Positions 43,466 to 57,451 of a stretch of DNA of 64,000 bases are shown in pieces; position 1 is the stretch's first letter, and each line of letters opens with the position of its first letter. The translations under genes were made by a program, and so were the position numbers. Below the pieces are notes generated by a model. The model was not told the origin of the DNA. It made no database searches and was given only the letters and a program-made list of their open reading frames with translations. Source of the stretch: Apoderus coryli (taxonomy: Eukaryota; Arthropoda; Insecta; Coleoptera; Attelabidae); the NCBI GenBank assembly GCA_911728435.2, contig OU452206.1, positions 9,702,297 to 9,766,296 on the forward strand, read 5' to 3'.

Positions 43466-46400
43466 TTTATTAAACATTTTCAAACAGCTAGAAGTTTCTA
43501 TGCACAGCGAAATAAGCAATACAACAGCTGCAAGGTAGGGTTTTATGAAGCGTTATATTCAATTTACTTTCTATATGTCTCTTTTAAGTTAAGGAATCCT
43601 AAACTATACTAAGTTATGGCCGATAACCCTTTCTAATAGTTAACATAGGTATTTCAAATTATAAACACGCATTAATTCAATATTTCTCACACTAATTTTC
43701 TCCAAAAAATAAAATAAAAAAGGAATTGCATTTTAAGGCATTAAATTTTATTGTAAAAACAAAATTCTCAGAATTTTTAAACAAAAATGAAAATTGACAA
43801 AACGACTTATAAAATTTCATATTTTTTACTAATTTCTGGACAACCTGTATGGCTGTATTTAGAGTGTATGTTCTTAATTTCGAGATACTTATATCAGACA
43901 TAAACTACTAACCTATAACTTAATCAAATTTTAAATAAACTTGCAAATTAACTGAACACTCGTGTTCACAAAGCATTTAAAACCATTAAGCTACACTCAT
44001 CAAGTACCTAAACGATCAAAAGCAGCACATGTCATTGCACGAGCCTCAATAAGTAAAACAACTTGTACCGGTAATGAAAGTCCCTACGTTAAAGTTGAAA
44101 CAACTTAAGTTACCACGTACTAATAACTATTACAGTTAGACCATGTTCCGCACGTGCAAGATTGACGCGTTCGCATTGACTCGTAACTTCCTATAACTTG
44201 TAGGTATATTGAAACTTAGGGAATAGAACAACACATAATATGGGTATTTGTGTGGTCGAGGAAGAACGAAGAATACCAACAATAAAAATTGTTGTGAGGA
44301 AATGGACAGACACGTGGCATCCCTTATTTTTAACGCGTGCCAATACTTAATTTTAGAATAAATTAAATTGTTTTCTGATATTAGATCAAGCAAGCAGTAT
44401 AAGAATAAACTATATTTAATATAGGAGTTACGGTTTCGTCAATAAAATATGTATAACAATATGTATGTATACATAACATAGAACATAAGTATATATAAAA
44501 AAACAAACTACGAATAAATCTAACATATAAATACAAAACAGTTTATGTAAAATAAAAAAAGATTTGATGCCGACTTTTTTGCGGACAAAGTATACCACTC
44601 GTGATAGATATTTATTTATTTTTTTATTTCAGAATAAAATTGACAAAAAAATGTCAAAGTACACAAACCAAAATATCCATCACTTGTGATATAACTAATG
44701 GATATATTGTTCACAAATATAACACCATATTTATTATGTTGTTATAACCAGCAAAACTATAATAATTATTATATCTAAATAACAATATTATCCAAATTCA
44801 ATTTGCAAATAATTATGAATAATTAAGTGTTTGTGTACATAATATATTATTTCCTATTCACCGTATACATGATATATATATAGATCTAAATATAAAATCA
44901 TATACGTATTTAACAAACCAATAATAATAATAATCAATTCATTAAAATGTTCATGACATTGATTTTATTAGTTTATTTAGTTGTTTAGATATTGTTTCAA
45001 ACATACACAAAATTTGTAAGTAAAGATTTACCAAAACTATATTCAAAGGTGATTAAACTGTAAATTAAAACAGACAGTGGCGCATTCCAAATTTCTATAA
45101 ACGGAAAATGCTTCAATATATAGGGTGCGTCACGATGAACGCCACGGAGTTACATTTTCTGATTTTTGTTGCCGCGACAATCCACTAAGGCTACATTTTT
45201 AAAATATACAGGGTGCTTCAAAAAAAATGGCATAATATCAAGGCTATGTTCTTTTAATGGAATTTTTTCACATTTTTCAATTCAGTATAGAAAATAAGAT
45301 AGTAATGGTTCTCTATACCTACACAGAGCGTTTTGATTTATTTTAATTTTTCTGAAATTGCAAGTTTCAAAATTAGACTGTTCTGTTGATTTATTTCCCA
45401 ATGTAATTGCAAAAAATACAATACTAGGTGGTTAGTTCTATCAAGTTACCAATTTAGTGGTCTTTCAAATATTATTAAGATATCCTATGCCTTCACCTTC
45501 AAGTATCAAAGTTCAGATTCAGATAAATTTTAAATTATTTTTTTTATTTTACCCCTTGGATCATATTCAACTGCATCAAAATTTTAATGGACCAGATTTT
45601 GAATAGCAAATTGCTTTTTCTTTAATAATCCTGGAAAAAATGAATGCAGAAAATCATTTTGATCAATACGTATTATTTACTTATGATGCAAAGTTTCATA
45701 ATAGTGGCTATGTTGATCCTCATGCTGACATTATTACGACACTGAAAATAAGCATTTATCGATGACCAGGATCGATGGAGTATAAAACATAAATTGTTGA
45801 ATAACTTGGAACCTTGAACTTTGCGAATTTTCGGAAATGAATGACAGTTACAAATAATTATCAAAACTTTACCATTCGTGTCAATTCAGATTATTAGAAC
45901 TTCTAGTAATAACAATAAAAAATTAATTATTAAACCATTTCACTGGGTCGAATTAGTATTACTTTTTTCTAAATACTATGATGATAATCAGTTTATTATT
46001 ATAATTATTATCATTAATTTCTTATTAAAACGCATCTTTAAAATTTTCATTTAATAATTTAAATTACCTATATACTTCTTGGTAAAAAAAAAGTCATATC
46101 AAACCCACTGCTAACTACTATCAGAACCTAATAAAAAAAATGTATTTTGCTCTGACTAATCAAGTCGCCATTTCTCAAAATATAATTACAATTAATCTGT
46201 TTCTCTTACTCAAACAAAAGAATACACTCACTTCGATCTATTTTAGAATTAAAAAAATATATAATATTTTTGAAATGAACAAAGTGTTTAAAAGTTTTAT
46301 CATCAATATTATGCGCGACAAGGTCATTACATTTATTTTTCAACTCATTTATTAAACATTTGAAAAGAGAATTCCTTTCCTAATGCTTTCCACGGAACGT

Positions 46401-47049
46401 GTAGGTACCAACCACATCTACTGTATTAGGTATTGGTATTCTTTTTAAACAACTCTTACATCTATATTATATTATTTATGTAATGGCATTATGTAGGATA
46501 GATAAACAGTGGTGGACTCGTCTTTTTTCAATATTCAACGAACAAGATTAAGTGAGGTTAGGTACCTAACATTTCAAACTGCATGAGCAAATTGTAAATG
46601 CGAAAAAAAAATTGAGATATAAAGATCCTCGACTACGATGACATCAGATTGACTGTGGTTCGTACCTACTTCTGTATAGCTTGATTATTGTACTGACCCC
46701 TCTTTCTTTTATGCGAAAATACTCCTTTCCCGAATTTGATCAAATCTAATAAATCAAGTCCGGGACTTTTGTAATTATCTAAGTATTATGTTTAAATTTC
46801 TAGTTATGGTCCAATTGATTGACTTTTAGAACTCTCACTTGCCAGTGCTCGACCATTTCATGCTCGACATCGAAAGAAAACTGGCTAGGAATTTAGACTG
46901 GAATCAAGGTTAAGTAGCTCGTCAAAAATTAAGATATACAGGGTGTCCTGCAAAATGTTACAATTCTCTCAGATGCAAATAGAACATGAAAAAATAACAT
47001 GACGAATTCCTATACTTTTTTTTCTTATAGACCTTCTTATGGAGGTATG
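43466..47049. other. AT-rich stretch with transposon termini only
   Basis: TACAGGGTGCTTC at 45207 and TACAGGGTGTCC at 46937 mark ends of decayed elements. The open frames here (43692-43901, 44136-44393, 46140-46355) have AT-driven composition and no recognised family. Confidence 0.35.
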
Positions 47050-47845
47050 TAAGGTGTCTCTAAAATAGGTGGTCAACATTTGTGAGCGAACTGGGGACGT
47101 CTAATCATGGAAAAACCCTAAATTGTAAATTTTCGAAAAGTCCTTATTTACAAAGATACAGGGTGTTAAAGATGACTGCCTGAGGACGATTTTTTTGAAA
47201 TATTTTCGAAAAGATGAATTGAACAAAAGTAGCATATTTATTCACCTAGTTAAAAGTCGTAAACTGACATGAAATTGAATACAAAAGTTTGAAAATTTTA
47301 GGACAAAACTGGTCCTTATTACACAGCATTAATAAAATTGATATTGAAATACAGTTTGCTAACGAAAAGTTTTCCAAAATTTTATTAATGCTGTGTACTA
47401 AGGACAAGTTTTGTCCTAAAATTTTCAAACTCGAATTTGTCGAAACCTTTAAGGTTTTCGAGAAAATACAAGTTTGCCTTTTTTATGTAGAAAACTTTAT
47501 TTTATCACATTTTCGACACAAATTGAATAAAAGTCACAAGAAAAAAAAGTAAGGTTATAATTAAAGCAAGGTCCCCCCCCCCGTTTACCCGCCTATGGTC
47601 ATTCTTTTTGATTCAATTTCATGTCAGTTTACGACATTTAACTAGGTGAATAAATATGCGACATTTGATTAATTCATCTATACTCGTTTCGAAAATATTT
47701 CAAAAATATCGTCCTCAGGCAGTCTTTAACACCCAGTATCTTTGTAAATAAAGACTTTTCGAAAAATTATAATTTAGGTTTTTTTCATCGTCCCCAATTC
47801 GCTCACAAATTTAAACCACCTATTTTAGAAACATCTTGTATAGGC
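47050..47845. mobile_element. foldback element, second copy of the family at 29622
   Basis: Terminal inverted repeats of about 200 bases run from AAGGTGTCTCTAAAATAGGT to TTAACTAGGTGAATAAATAT-type sequence, with the inverse at 47615-47845. Inside is a second palindrome (47289-47345 against 47375-47432, GAAAATTTTAGGACAAAACT), which yields near-identical open frames on both strands; these are artefacts. CCTGAGGACGA followed by CGAAA in each arm resembles the hammerhead layout only loosely. Confidence 0.75.
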
Positions 47846-48098
47846 ACTTAAAAGGTGAATTACTCAATACTCTATATAACAAAAGTTATATTATGATGAA
47901 CACAAGTATGGAATTCTTCTTTCTTCAAACACATTTAGGGATTTTTAGTTTACTAGGGGCGAACGGACCAAATTCTAGACCGTAATGATTAAATTTTTAA
48001 CGCTCTAAAGACTTAACAAAATACATCTGAGTAGCCTGTACCTTCACATCAAATGCACCATTTTTGACAAAATAATTAGAATATATAGTGATGACAGA

Positions 48099-48107
<9 letters not shown>

Positions 48108-48136
<29 letters not shown>

Positions 48137-48480
48137 CAGTTTATTTGCAGTTCTATAAAACAAAAAGATTATACAACTTAAACTTACTAACTAAATAATG
48201 TAGAACTACAAAAAGGGTTAAAAAGGCAGTATGTACTGATATAAATTTTAACCCTGAATTGAAAAGAAATTGCTTAATTTTAATAAAACACATAATAAAT
48301 TAGGAAAAATTAAGCAAAATCATATTTAGAAAACAAAAATAAAATAGGCTGATGAAAATTTTCATGCCACATTATCAACATCTGTGTCAGCCAAATAATA
48401 TGTGGGCATTGGCTACTACTTTTTTGGACCATTCGTATTGCCGGCACGATTATTTGGAGTTCCTGTTGAACTCGTTTCAG
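48108..48480 (-). repeat. LINE-like 3' end with (TTA)n tail
   Basis: On the minus strand the block ends GCAAATAAACTGATTTATTA and (TTA) repeats at 48135-48108. An AATAAA followed by a short microsatellite is the usual 3' end of the LINEs in this window (compare 9377-9412). No coding part is recognisable. Confidence 0.5.
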
Positions 48481-49255
48481 GAATTTGTATAAACATCCTT
48501 TTCATGCAAAATGCCGCACCACCTATATAACTTCTACCCAAACACTTGTAATGAGACCCTTGTTGAACCAACGTATGAAGTTTCGCGTGATTTTAGAAGC
48601 AAAAAAACTTTGTTTAGAATTTACCATTTCCTATTTCCATATTTGCAAGTAAACAAATTCAAAAATACGAATTAACTTTTATTTTTTTGTTCTTATTTTG
48701 TAATTAAAAACTGTTGTTTTATTAATTTAATTGTTTTCAAATATTTCATTAACAAGCCTTCTCCTGTCTTTACTGCATATTCTTTTCTTTCTTCATTTTC
48801 ATTTGATCGACAATAAACAAGAATACCTTTTTTTAGTTCAAGGTTTTGGCTAGTCGAGTATGTTTTTTAAAGTTTTTATTATACACGGTGTTAAAAATTT
48901 AAGAATTAAGAATCTAGAACTTATTCCGCCTCTGGGAAACAAAAAAGCTAAATGTGTTTCAAGAGCAGTATTTTAAGAGTTCTTTACTTGTATTCATCAT
49001 AATAAAAATTTTATGTTATATAGAGTACCTACTTTAAAAGTTATTCGAGCAAAATCCAATGGTGTTTTTAGATTTTTTGTAAAATATAAAAAAATAAGAA
49101 TTGCTTGTTACATAACGTAACAAGACTTTAAGTTATGTTGGAAATTTGCTTCACACTACCATCGAATAATAACTATAGACAAGAAGGGTCAGTAGACGAT
49201 GAAAACGGCATCGACTCGTTGCATTCCCAGTCATATTTCTGGCCCGCTACTATAT

Positions 49256-49375
49256 ATTATACTATATCTATACAGTGGGGCCCATTAGTGTGTGGGCGGA
49301 AGATATCTCAAGATCTATAAGCGATAGACAAAAAAATCCTTTACAAAACTTTTAGGCACTGAAGAGATGTACAAC
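49256..49375 (-). mobile_element. partial copy of the 5111-5300 element
   Basis: Inverse orientation, sharing the CACTGAAGAGATGTACA, TTTACAAAACTTTTAGG and GTGTGGGCGGAAGAT blocks. The far end is missing. Confidence 0.6.
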
Positions 49376-50089
49376 CCTAAAAAAACATTTACGAAGAGCT
49401 TATACCACTACTACTACGGCAATAGGATATAATGGAGTTGTTACTTCTTTTCCGGCTTGTGTTAGTGAAACTTTGTTTCACCGAGCAAATTGCTACTTTT
49501 ATTATTCCATATTCGAGATAATATTATCTATTGATATACATTATATATAAAACACTAACAGACCATACCGAAGCCACTCCTGTCCTTCATAAATCATACT
49601 TAACTAGGAATGCATCACTTACAGTAGTGACTTATTGGCTTTCGAAAAGATAGATAAACTTTTTTTTTTCATAAATTTTAAAAGCGTAGGTATATGCTTA
49701 GTTAAAATAAAACCCAACGAGAAATACAAACCTATTATAAATAATGTGCCAGTTATATAACAGAAATGAGAAAGATTTTAACGAATTAGACATTAGGCTT
49801 CCTATAAATTTGAAATTGTTAGTTTATACTGAAAAACAATTACTTTTAACAAAAAAAAAGTCGATATCGATTCACCCACTCAATGGAAAATGCAGTGGAT
49901 TTTTTAACATGTTGTTTCGTAGTAGATTTGGTGATAAAATAAAAAAGTGATCTGAATTTGAAGGTATTAAAAAAAGTGAGTTATAATAACTATGAGTATG
50001 TTAATTCAACAAGAAAATGCCAATACAGGCGTAAATTACAAGAATACACAATGTTACCATTGAAAATTATGAGGATATATACCGGCTGG
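49376..50089. other. AT-rich stretch without recognised features
   Basis: One open frame of 68 codons (49744-49950, plus) is unrecognised. Confidence 0.3.
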
Positions 50090-50950
50090 GCCAAAAAACG
50101 GATTATTTTTTAAATGCCATTAACTTTTTTACTAGTAGACCAATTTCCATGAACATAGTCGTTCGATACACAATAGAATGTACTTTAAAATCAAGATTTT
50201 CAAACGACTTATTTCGGGTCAATTTTTTTTAACAAAATTTTCAAAAATTGAGATATTTACTACAAAAATTAAAAATGTGGCTCCTTCTGAACATTTTAAG
50301 GCGATTTCGAGCCGATTCCGAACCGGATAATTATTAAAATCTAAAATCAAGTCACCTTTGGAATGAATAAAAGAAAGCTTTAATTTTTGACAGTGGTTAA
50401 TGTCATGGTGTTATTGTGACTAAAATTGTGTTTACGAACGCATTTTGGATAATGTTTATATTTTATATAATTAATTAAGACAAAATACTTATTAAGGCAT
50501 TACTAAATGGCGGTAAAAGTATACGGAAAATTATTGAGGAGTTTCCTGAAAGAAAGTTCAAGCAAAGAACGTCTACATGTTAGCTAAAAAAATAAGGGAA
50601 ATGGGAACTGAAACTTGAATCTCTTAGAAAGTCATAGGTATTTCCAATTTTTTTAATAGTTCGTAACATTAAAAAAATACGTTCTCACTAATTAAAGCAA
50701 AAATTAACTTATGTAAGTAGAACATGTTTTTTTTTAATTGTTCACCTAACTGCATTTTTTTTTGTTTTTGACTGATGAAATATTAGGGAAAACTGCATTT
50801 TTTTAATGGGCAATTTCTTCGCAGCCACTGGACCGATCTTAAAATGTTCAAAAAAAGCCATATGTTATTTTCTGTAGTAAATATGTCAATTTTACAAAAT
50901 TTTGTTCAAAAAGAATTGACCCGAAATATGGATTTTGATTAGGTCACCAT
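50090..50950 (+). pseudogene. mariner-like element relic with transposase N-terminus
   Basis: Around 50508-50625 the plus strand reads GGKSIRKIIEEFPERKFKQR, then TSTC, stop, LKKIREMGTET, which resembles the N-terminal helix-turn-helix region of a mariner-like transposase group common in insects. Outside it, the inverse pair 50170-50300 and 50820-50945 (GACCCGAAATA, CAATTTT and AACATTTTAAG blocks) forms long inverted repeats. No catalytic residues remain. Confidence 0.5.
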
Positions 50951-53889
50951 TTTCGCATTAAAATTTAAAAGCCTATGCAACAAGATTAAATTTGTAAAAA
51001 TCTGGCTACTATTAAGGGAAATATTAATTGGTACGCTAACTGCAATTTATTTCAGTGATGAAATATTTTCAAAAACTGGACCGATTTAATTGATTCACGT
51101 CTTAAAATGTACAGAAAGGACCATATCTTTAATTTATGTGGTAAACATCTGAAAAAGCTTCCACTGATATATGTTTGTATAAGATTTTCATCTTAAAAAA
51201 TTATATTCTATAAGTCCTGCTGCAAAACCTTGACTCACCCTATATATAAACTTTTGGACTGACATTCAAAAGCTTTGATCGACGAAATCTTGAACTTGCT
51301 TTAATATTATTTGAAACTACATTTTTCGAGGCACGTTTTAATTTTTGATGAAAATCATGATTAAGATAACTTATGTTAATTGCTTGTTCCCAATATTTTG
51401 TAATTATATACCGATATATATGATTAATGAATCAGTTTATGTGTGAATGCGTGCTAATTACCGTCAAATAGCTGCATTCAGCATACATAAAAAAATATAT
51501 AATTTGTAATACCTATTATTTTATTTAAATGTGATTGTGTCATGTATTTTTTTATTATTTTTGTTATTACGACAACTTGAACTTGACCTCGATATTATAT
51601 TTTTGTATAAGCACTTACGAGTAAATCTCCATACTAAGAGTGAAAACAAAACTAAATCAGATAATATTATATTATTGTTCATTAAGTCATGATTAGAGCA
51701 ATAATTAGGTTTTATTAATTGTTTAATAAGAATTAAGTCGATTAAAAAATTAAATTTATCTTAACATTTATGGAAATATTTTTGCAAATTCTTGAAAAAA
51801 AAATTATGGTTAAGGTATAATCAAAATTATTACGTATAAAATTTTACACACAAAATATCTCTGTACACGTTTGGTAAAATAAAATTAACGTTCTAATGGT
51901 ATAGTGTTTCCTAAACTAACTAATTAATTCTTATTTATATTAAAATTCGAGCAATCGCTAATATTGACGTTATTCAATTTGTTTGAAATGGCAACAACGA
52001 CGTGATTCTTCCCGTCCTAGTCCGGGAAGTACGTACTTAAATAAAAAAAAAACACCACAAAATAAGTTTTTAAGGTAAATTGTTTTTAATTTTAACCGAA
52101 TTTTTAAAATAAATAATATTTGCACTTTTTCTCCTCTATAAATGACGATATTAAATTCAGCCAACATCATCATCAACTTGATTCATGCCAAATTTTTGAA
52201 GAGGAACATTACGCATCTTGAACTGTCACTAGCAGAAATAAAAGGAACTAGCTTAATTGCTAATTATTGTAGATTATAATTCATGGGATATTTTTATGTT
52301 GCGTTTATTTGCGGTTTTACTCCAACAAATGCTACCTAATTTCAAAAAAACAAATAGAATCACCTGTTTTTCTTCATCATTGACCTATAAGCACACCCAT
52401 CCCAAATGCAAACAATATTCGTGAAAAGTTGTGAAATCGACAAAATTTACGAGACTGTATCAAAGAGCAGAAGAAAATATTTTGTGGTAGACCAAACCAA
52501 ATGCAGCTCATCTAATTGTTTTTGCCGATATAGGGATAAAACTTAAAAATCCTGATTGCGATTGTTCATGACCTTGAGACAAATTAAAACCTAATGGATG
52601 AAAGTCGTATCAATGACAATATGTAGTGATAAGTGTTCATCGGGAGATTATTATTGAAAAATCACAAAAAAAATTAATAAAATTAATACTTTAAGTTTCA
52701 TTATAATTAATATCACATATCTATCATCTTGTTCTTCTGTCCTAATGGCTTGATAGCTTCACCATGCGTTGAGACTTCAAAAACTTTGTTCAACTGTATA
52801 TTATAATTGAAGCTGTTTTAAAAATTATCAAAAAAATAACATTAAGAGTTGAGATAGATTTGAAGTACATACATGGAAAATAGCAAAGAATAGAGTCCGC
52901 CTCGCGCAAATAGAGTTTCGATTTTTTATGCTAGACAGAAAATAGAACTCCCACAAGGGCAACTAAACTTCCAGAAACTTCTGGCTAAATCCTGCGGCAA
53001 ACTCAGAGCAACTTTGCGTGAACGCGGTTAAACTGAATGTTATAATGTTTAGTGTGTTATTACATATATTTCTAGCACTATATCATATTAGACAAGACTC
53101 CTAAACAAGGAGGCCACTGCACTTTCGTACACGTGCTATTGTTTATTTTAACACTCTCTAAACACGTCAATGACTGAGATTACAAAAAGGGCTGAGAGTG
53201 CAAGTTTCAATTTGGATGCCAAAAGTAGACTGATCTTTTAGAGATATGATTAGGTATGTTCTTTGAGAATAGTTAATTTAGAATAGAAAAAGCTGTTGTA
53301 CTGAACGGGTTAAATTCAATTGCATTACTATCGGGTTTTATCATAATTTATTGTTATTCTATTTACATGAAAGTGAATAATATTGCTGCCTACATATTTT
53401 TGTTATTTTGAACAAATACACAACCGAGTGATTTTATAGGTACATGAAATTCAAAAGATTACTGGAGCCAAAGAGGGCAAAATTGTAACCAGAACGTCAT
53501 GTGTGAAGTACAAGTCGAATATATTGGAATTATAGTTGAATAAGACGTTACCTTAAAGAACGCCAATGCTAGTGACTCATTTATTATTTATTTTTCACGC
53601 GTTCGGTCCCTTTTGTTGTTTATTATACAACTCTCACATCTTTTTTAGCACAGAAACGCATCATATTCCACCAACGTGATTTGTTGACAGAATAATATAG
53701 CCTTATTATATGCGTTTATGCATAATTGTTTGTCATCAAGAAATCAAAATTTGCTGACAACTAGATTTTAGTCCATAATATATTATTATTTTATAAATGA
53801 GATCATAGCAAATATGACTGTTGTTATTATTGCAAACAAGCAATGAGGATGAGTTATTGATTTATGGTTAAGACAATGCTAAACATGTA
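50951..53889. other. AT-rich stretch without recognised genes
   Basis: 51058-51120 repeats part of the 50820 block (CTGGACCGAT, TTAAAATGT). A moderately GC-richer patch at 52880-53030 may be an old transposon ORF, but I could not place it. Confidence 0.35.
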
Positions 53890-54016
53890 TACAGGGTGTC
53901 CAATAATATGTACAATTATTATTAATGGAATAAATAAATTATATTCTTTAAATAAAACACGTCTACTCCACAAAATGATTTATACATTTATATACGTTAT
54001 AATCTTCTAATTTTCA

Positions 54017-54055
54017 GCCAGACATGTTTCGGAATATCTCTCCATCATCAGTGGC
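54017..54055 (-). ncRNA. hammerhead-ribozyme-like motif, copy I (well preserved)
   Basis: Minus strand: stem I AGCCA/TGGCT five pairs, CTGATGA (54051-54045), extra T, stem II GGA/TCC with a loop of about seven, GAAAC, AT, GTC. The companion motif, inverse of GTGGAGTAGACGTG, lies at 53958-53971, giving the same layout as copies B, C and J. A TACAGGGTGTCC terminus at 53890 is 70 bases away. Confidence 0.55.
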
Positions 54056-55620
54056 TTAAGGATCCTTAGATAAGTTGCATGAATGTGAGAGTTATGTTTA
54101 TAAGTGTAGTTTAGGATTTAAAGATCTATACATATCACTTTGTTGAAACTGCTCAATGTGAAAAAAATATATAAAAAAAATGAACATTAAATTCTAGACA
54201 AACATATTAAATGAATAAAATTATATCATGATTGATAAAATCCGGTAAAAATTATGATTTTTCTTTTTTTCTTTGTTCTCATTTTAGTCAAAATTTCGAT
54301 TATTTTTTACTACCAAAATTAAAGCTTGACATGTACTTTTAATATTTTTTTCCGATATCAACCTCATATCATATCATCATCATTATCAATTACAATGAAT
54401 CCTTTAATTATTGAATAAAAAGTTTACTTAGCATATCATGATTTTTATATGCAGTGGCTATGTTATGACATTCTATGGCAATTCATTCTTAAAATCCTTT
54501 TACTACAACACCGCTCTATCATACCTTTGGCATAATATTCCAAAGTGAATCATAAATTTTTGCTTCAGCAGCTTGAATTAACCAAATGCTTCAAACAAGT
54601 TTTTTTTCTTATGCAAAAACAGCCAACCGGCAACGGAACGTAACAGAATTTTTACTTTGCAAACTGTCTTGATATCAACTTTTTGAAATGAAGGCACTTA
54701 ACACAATAATTATCGTCATTAAGATTTTAATGCGCCATAAGAGAAATATATAAAAATATGATGATAAAAAAATAGTTTTGACAGTTTTTCTAATGTTATT
54801 TACATACTTTATAAAGGCTCCTGTACAATTTGTTAGGTTCTTGGTGATTATTGTTTAATATTAAATAATTAATTATTAAATTTGTTATTATTTGTTTTTA
54901 ATTAATATTAATAACATTTTATGAATTAAAAAAGAAGAAATTTGGATAGAATAGCTAGACAAAAAATTTGTTGTCAAGTTCAGGGTATATTTACCTATAA
55001 AGAACGACAATATAATATAGGCAAACGATACATATAAACAAAAAAACTCATACCGCTCCTGAGCATTCGAAAGCCAATGCCCAATCGGAGGAAAAATTTC
55101 AGTTTTGCTCAGCCTCTCAATACTTCTGCTAAACACTTAAGCAGACCAGGTCTTCATCAGTTGTAATTGTGTTGTAATTTGATTTTTTTACAAAAGAAGA
55201 AGAAAAATAGGAATGGACCTATAGTACAAATTCCCGTCGCCAAACTGATCAAATATCCATGAACTACGTTAAAGGTTGGTAAACACTCTTTTATATGTAA
55301 TTAATTTATATTACTTTTTTTTGTAATAAAAATTTGAATAAAGAATTCCTTCACAAGTAAACATCTTCTTCTGGAATAACATTATTACATTACATTTTTA
55401 AAAATATTTTAGTCGATTCGCTCTTATAAACAGTTTTATATTATTGTGAGTTGTGAACAGCATTTTAATGGGGACAAACTGTATATTATTCTACTTTACA
55501 TGACGTTACTTTTTTATAGCTATTACTGTCGTTATAGATTTAATTTTATTTATCAAATTTTTACGAAAATAATTTTCAATTAAACCAAATTTATTAGCAA
55601 AATTAATAAGTATAGGTGTA
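54056..55620. other. AT-rich stretch with a possible hammerhead remnant
   Basis: At about 55145-55170 the minus strand has CTGATGA, A, GACC and GGTC but no GAAA. No gene was recognised; the frame 54888-55136 is not supported. Confidence 0.35.
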
Positions 55621-55639
55621 TACAGGGTGTCCCGTGACT

Positions 55640-56420
55640 CGATGGCCATAGCTTAAGGTCGTTTTCGTTGGACAATTCGATATACACTTTGTCCAAAATA
55701 GTTAAGAAGTTACGGACAATATTAAATTTTAGAAGAATACATTCTTGCTCTTCTAGTAATTGAAGACGTATAGATAACTGAGGAGTATTTGGGGCACCTT
55801 GTATGAATGCAGCAACATCCATAACATTTTGAATAAGCGCAATCCTGGTTTGTAGTTGATTTGAATACACTTGACGTTTCATGTGTCGCCAAAGATAATA
55901 ATAGTCTGGCGACCTCAGAGGCCAGAGAACTGAACCTCCTTTTAGTAAAGTTGTTATTTAGATAGACGATCACAATGCGTATGTACGCCATCATGCTGAA
56001 ACCACATCTTAACTCTATTCTGAAGTGAACATATTTTGTAAAAAATTTAGATAATGTTTGGATGATAAACGTTCTTGATATACGATAAGAAGGTTATTCT
56101 TAACACCGAACAGCGATGTTGAAAATACGTTTCTCTGTTTTCAAAAATGTTCTCAAGTACCCATGAATGTGTATTCGTAATTCCAACTCTATTAAACGTC
56201 ATCCCTAACCCTAATTTGTCCACAGCCAACGACAAACATCACGCGCTGCATGTGCAATGTTCTCCACACTCTCATTAGACTAACATGAACAAGATTAGAT
56301 ATTCTTCGCATATACTAATAGAGAAACTATTTTCGATCATGTTAAGAATAGCTTCTTCTTCGGCAAGTTCTTGCTGCATGGGACGTTTTACAGTAGCTTT
56401 AGCTGTTTTTGTCAACCGAC
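55640..56420 (-). pseudogene. mariner-like transposase relic
   Basis: On the minus strand: RPMQQELAEEEAILNMIENS, then SISI and ISNLVHVS, VWRTLHM (helix-turn-helix region), then THSWVLENIFENRETYFQHR and CSV (the block before the catalytic strand), and finally WPLRSPDYYYLWRHMKRQVY, equivalent to the RSPDLTPLDFFLWG region of mariner-like transposases. The order matches a complete transposase, but frameshifts, stops and loss of the DF doublet make it inactive. Confidence 0.75.
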
Positions 56421-56789
56421 GATGCAATTTATGAACACTTTTCTACGATCAGGAAACCTCCGCTGACGCTCTCACATTTCCGCCACAGTATCCATGTTTA
56501 TTTCCAACAGATAAAATCCATTTACAGAAAATTCACATTACAATTAAGGAATCATAAACAATACTGTATACTCAAAGTGCCACAATATACAAATAAACCA
56601 GACCCTGCACTGAACCACCAATCATTCACCGACAAGACCAACAACTTGAAGAAGTAAAGATACATTGATATCACAGTCGCCGCATAGACGCGATTGGACA
56701 CCGAACACATGAAGTATACAGGACTCTGATAAAGAATGTTTGTTCTAGTTGGCCCTACAACAAAAGTAGCCGAACGCAAAGCGCGGAAC

Positions 56790-57451
56790 TAGAAATCTTT
56801 CACAGTCCAGCAGGAGCGGGCTATCTATATTGCTATGAAGTAATTTATAGAGAAATACAACCGCATGAATCTCTCGTATTTTGGCCAAAGCGTGCATGTG
56901 AAAATGCAGGAGTAGTCCGTCATGATCACACCTCTCAATGATTGACTCAACAGTACGAAAATGGCAGTCATAAATTAGGTTCCATATTAATGATGCAAAT
57001 TCCAGTTTGGATCTAACGAACGCAATATAACAATTTCAATATATTGAAAACATTTGTTGTTTCTAATGATAAATCTCAGCCACTGTGAAGCGGAAGCAAC
57101 TATTCTGTCAATGTGAGAAATGAATGTCAATTCCTAATCAAATGTAACCCCCAAATCCCTAATCTCGTGCAACCTATTGAGTGCCTCAGCATACAGGGAG
57201 TATTCATGTACCAGAGGACTTTTCTACCGATTGAAAGAAACAATGCTATATTTTGACACATTCAAGGAGAGTCTGTTATTGACACACCAAGAGGAAAGAG
57301 TCTCCATACTGCTCTGTAGCGTGTAACAGTCATTTAACGAACTGACCAGTTGAAAAATCTTAAGGTCATCCGCATAAGCAAGTCTACTGCAATGGTTTGA
57401 CTCTATAAGATCATCAGAGGTCCTATTCCTATTTACGCACTTTCGGCTCAA
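56790..57451 (-). pseudogene. LINE reverse-transcriptase relic inside the mariner-like element
   Basis: Minus strand: SRLAYADDLKIFQLVSSLND, then LSSWCVNNRLSLNVSKYSIV, then (frameshifted) EIRDLGVTFD, HIDRIVASASQWLRFI. YADD and the LGVxFD block identify a Jockey-type non-LTR polymerase. It is truncated on both sides. Confidence 0.85.

Noticed and set aside
47185..47215. Hammerhead motif in the arms of the 47050-47845 foldback element
   Set aside because: CTGAGGA and CGAAA are present, but stem II is only a loose AT pairing and no cleavage triplet or stem I is evident.
47246..47552. Two open frames on opposite strands with nearly the same protein start (MKILGQN)
   Set aside because: They arise from the inner palindrome of the foldback element, which reads alike on both strands.
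55145..55170. Hammerhead motif on the minus strand
   Set aside because: CTGATGA and a short GACC/GGTC stem occur, but the GAAA box is absent.
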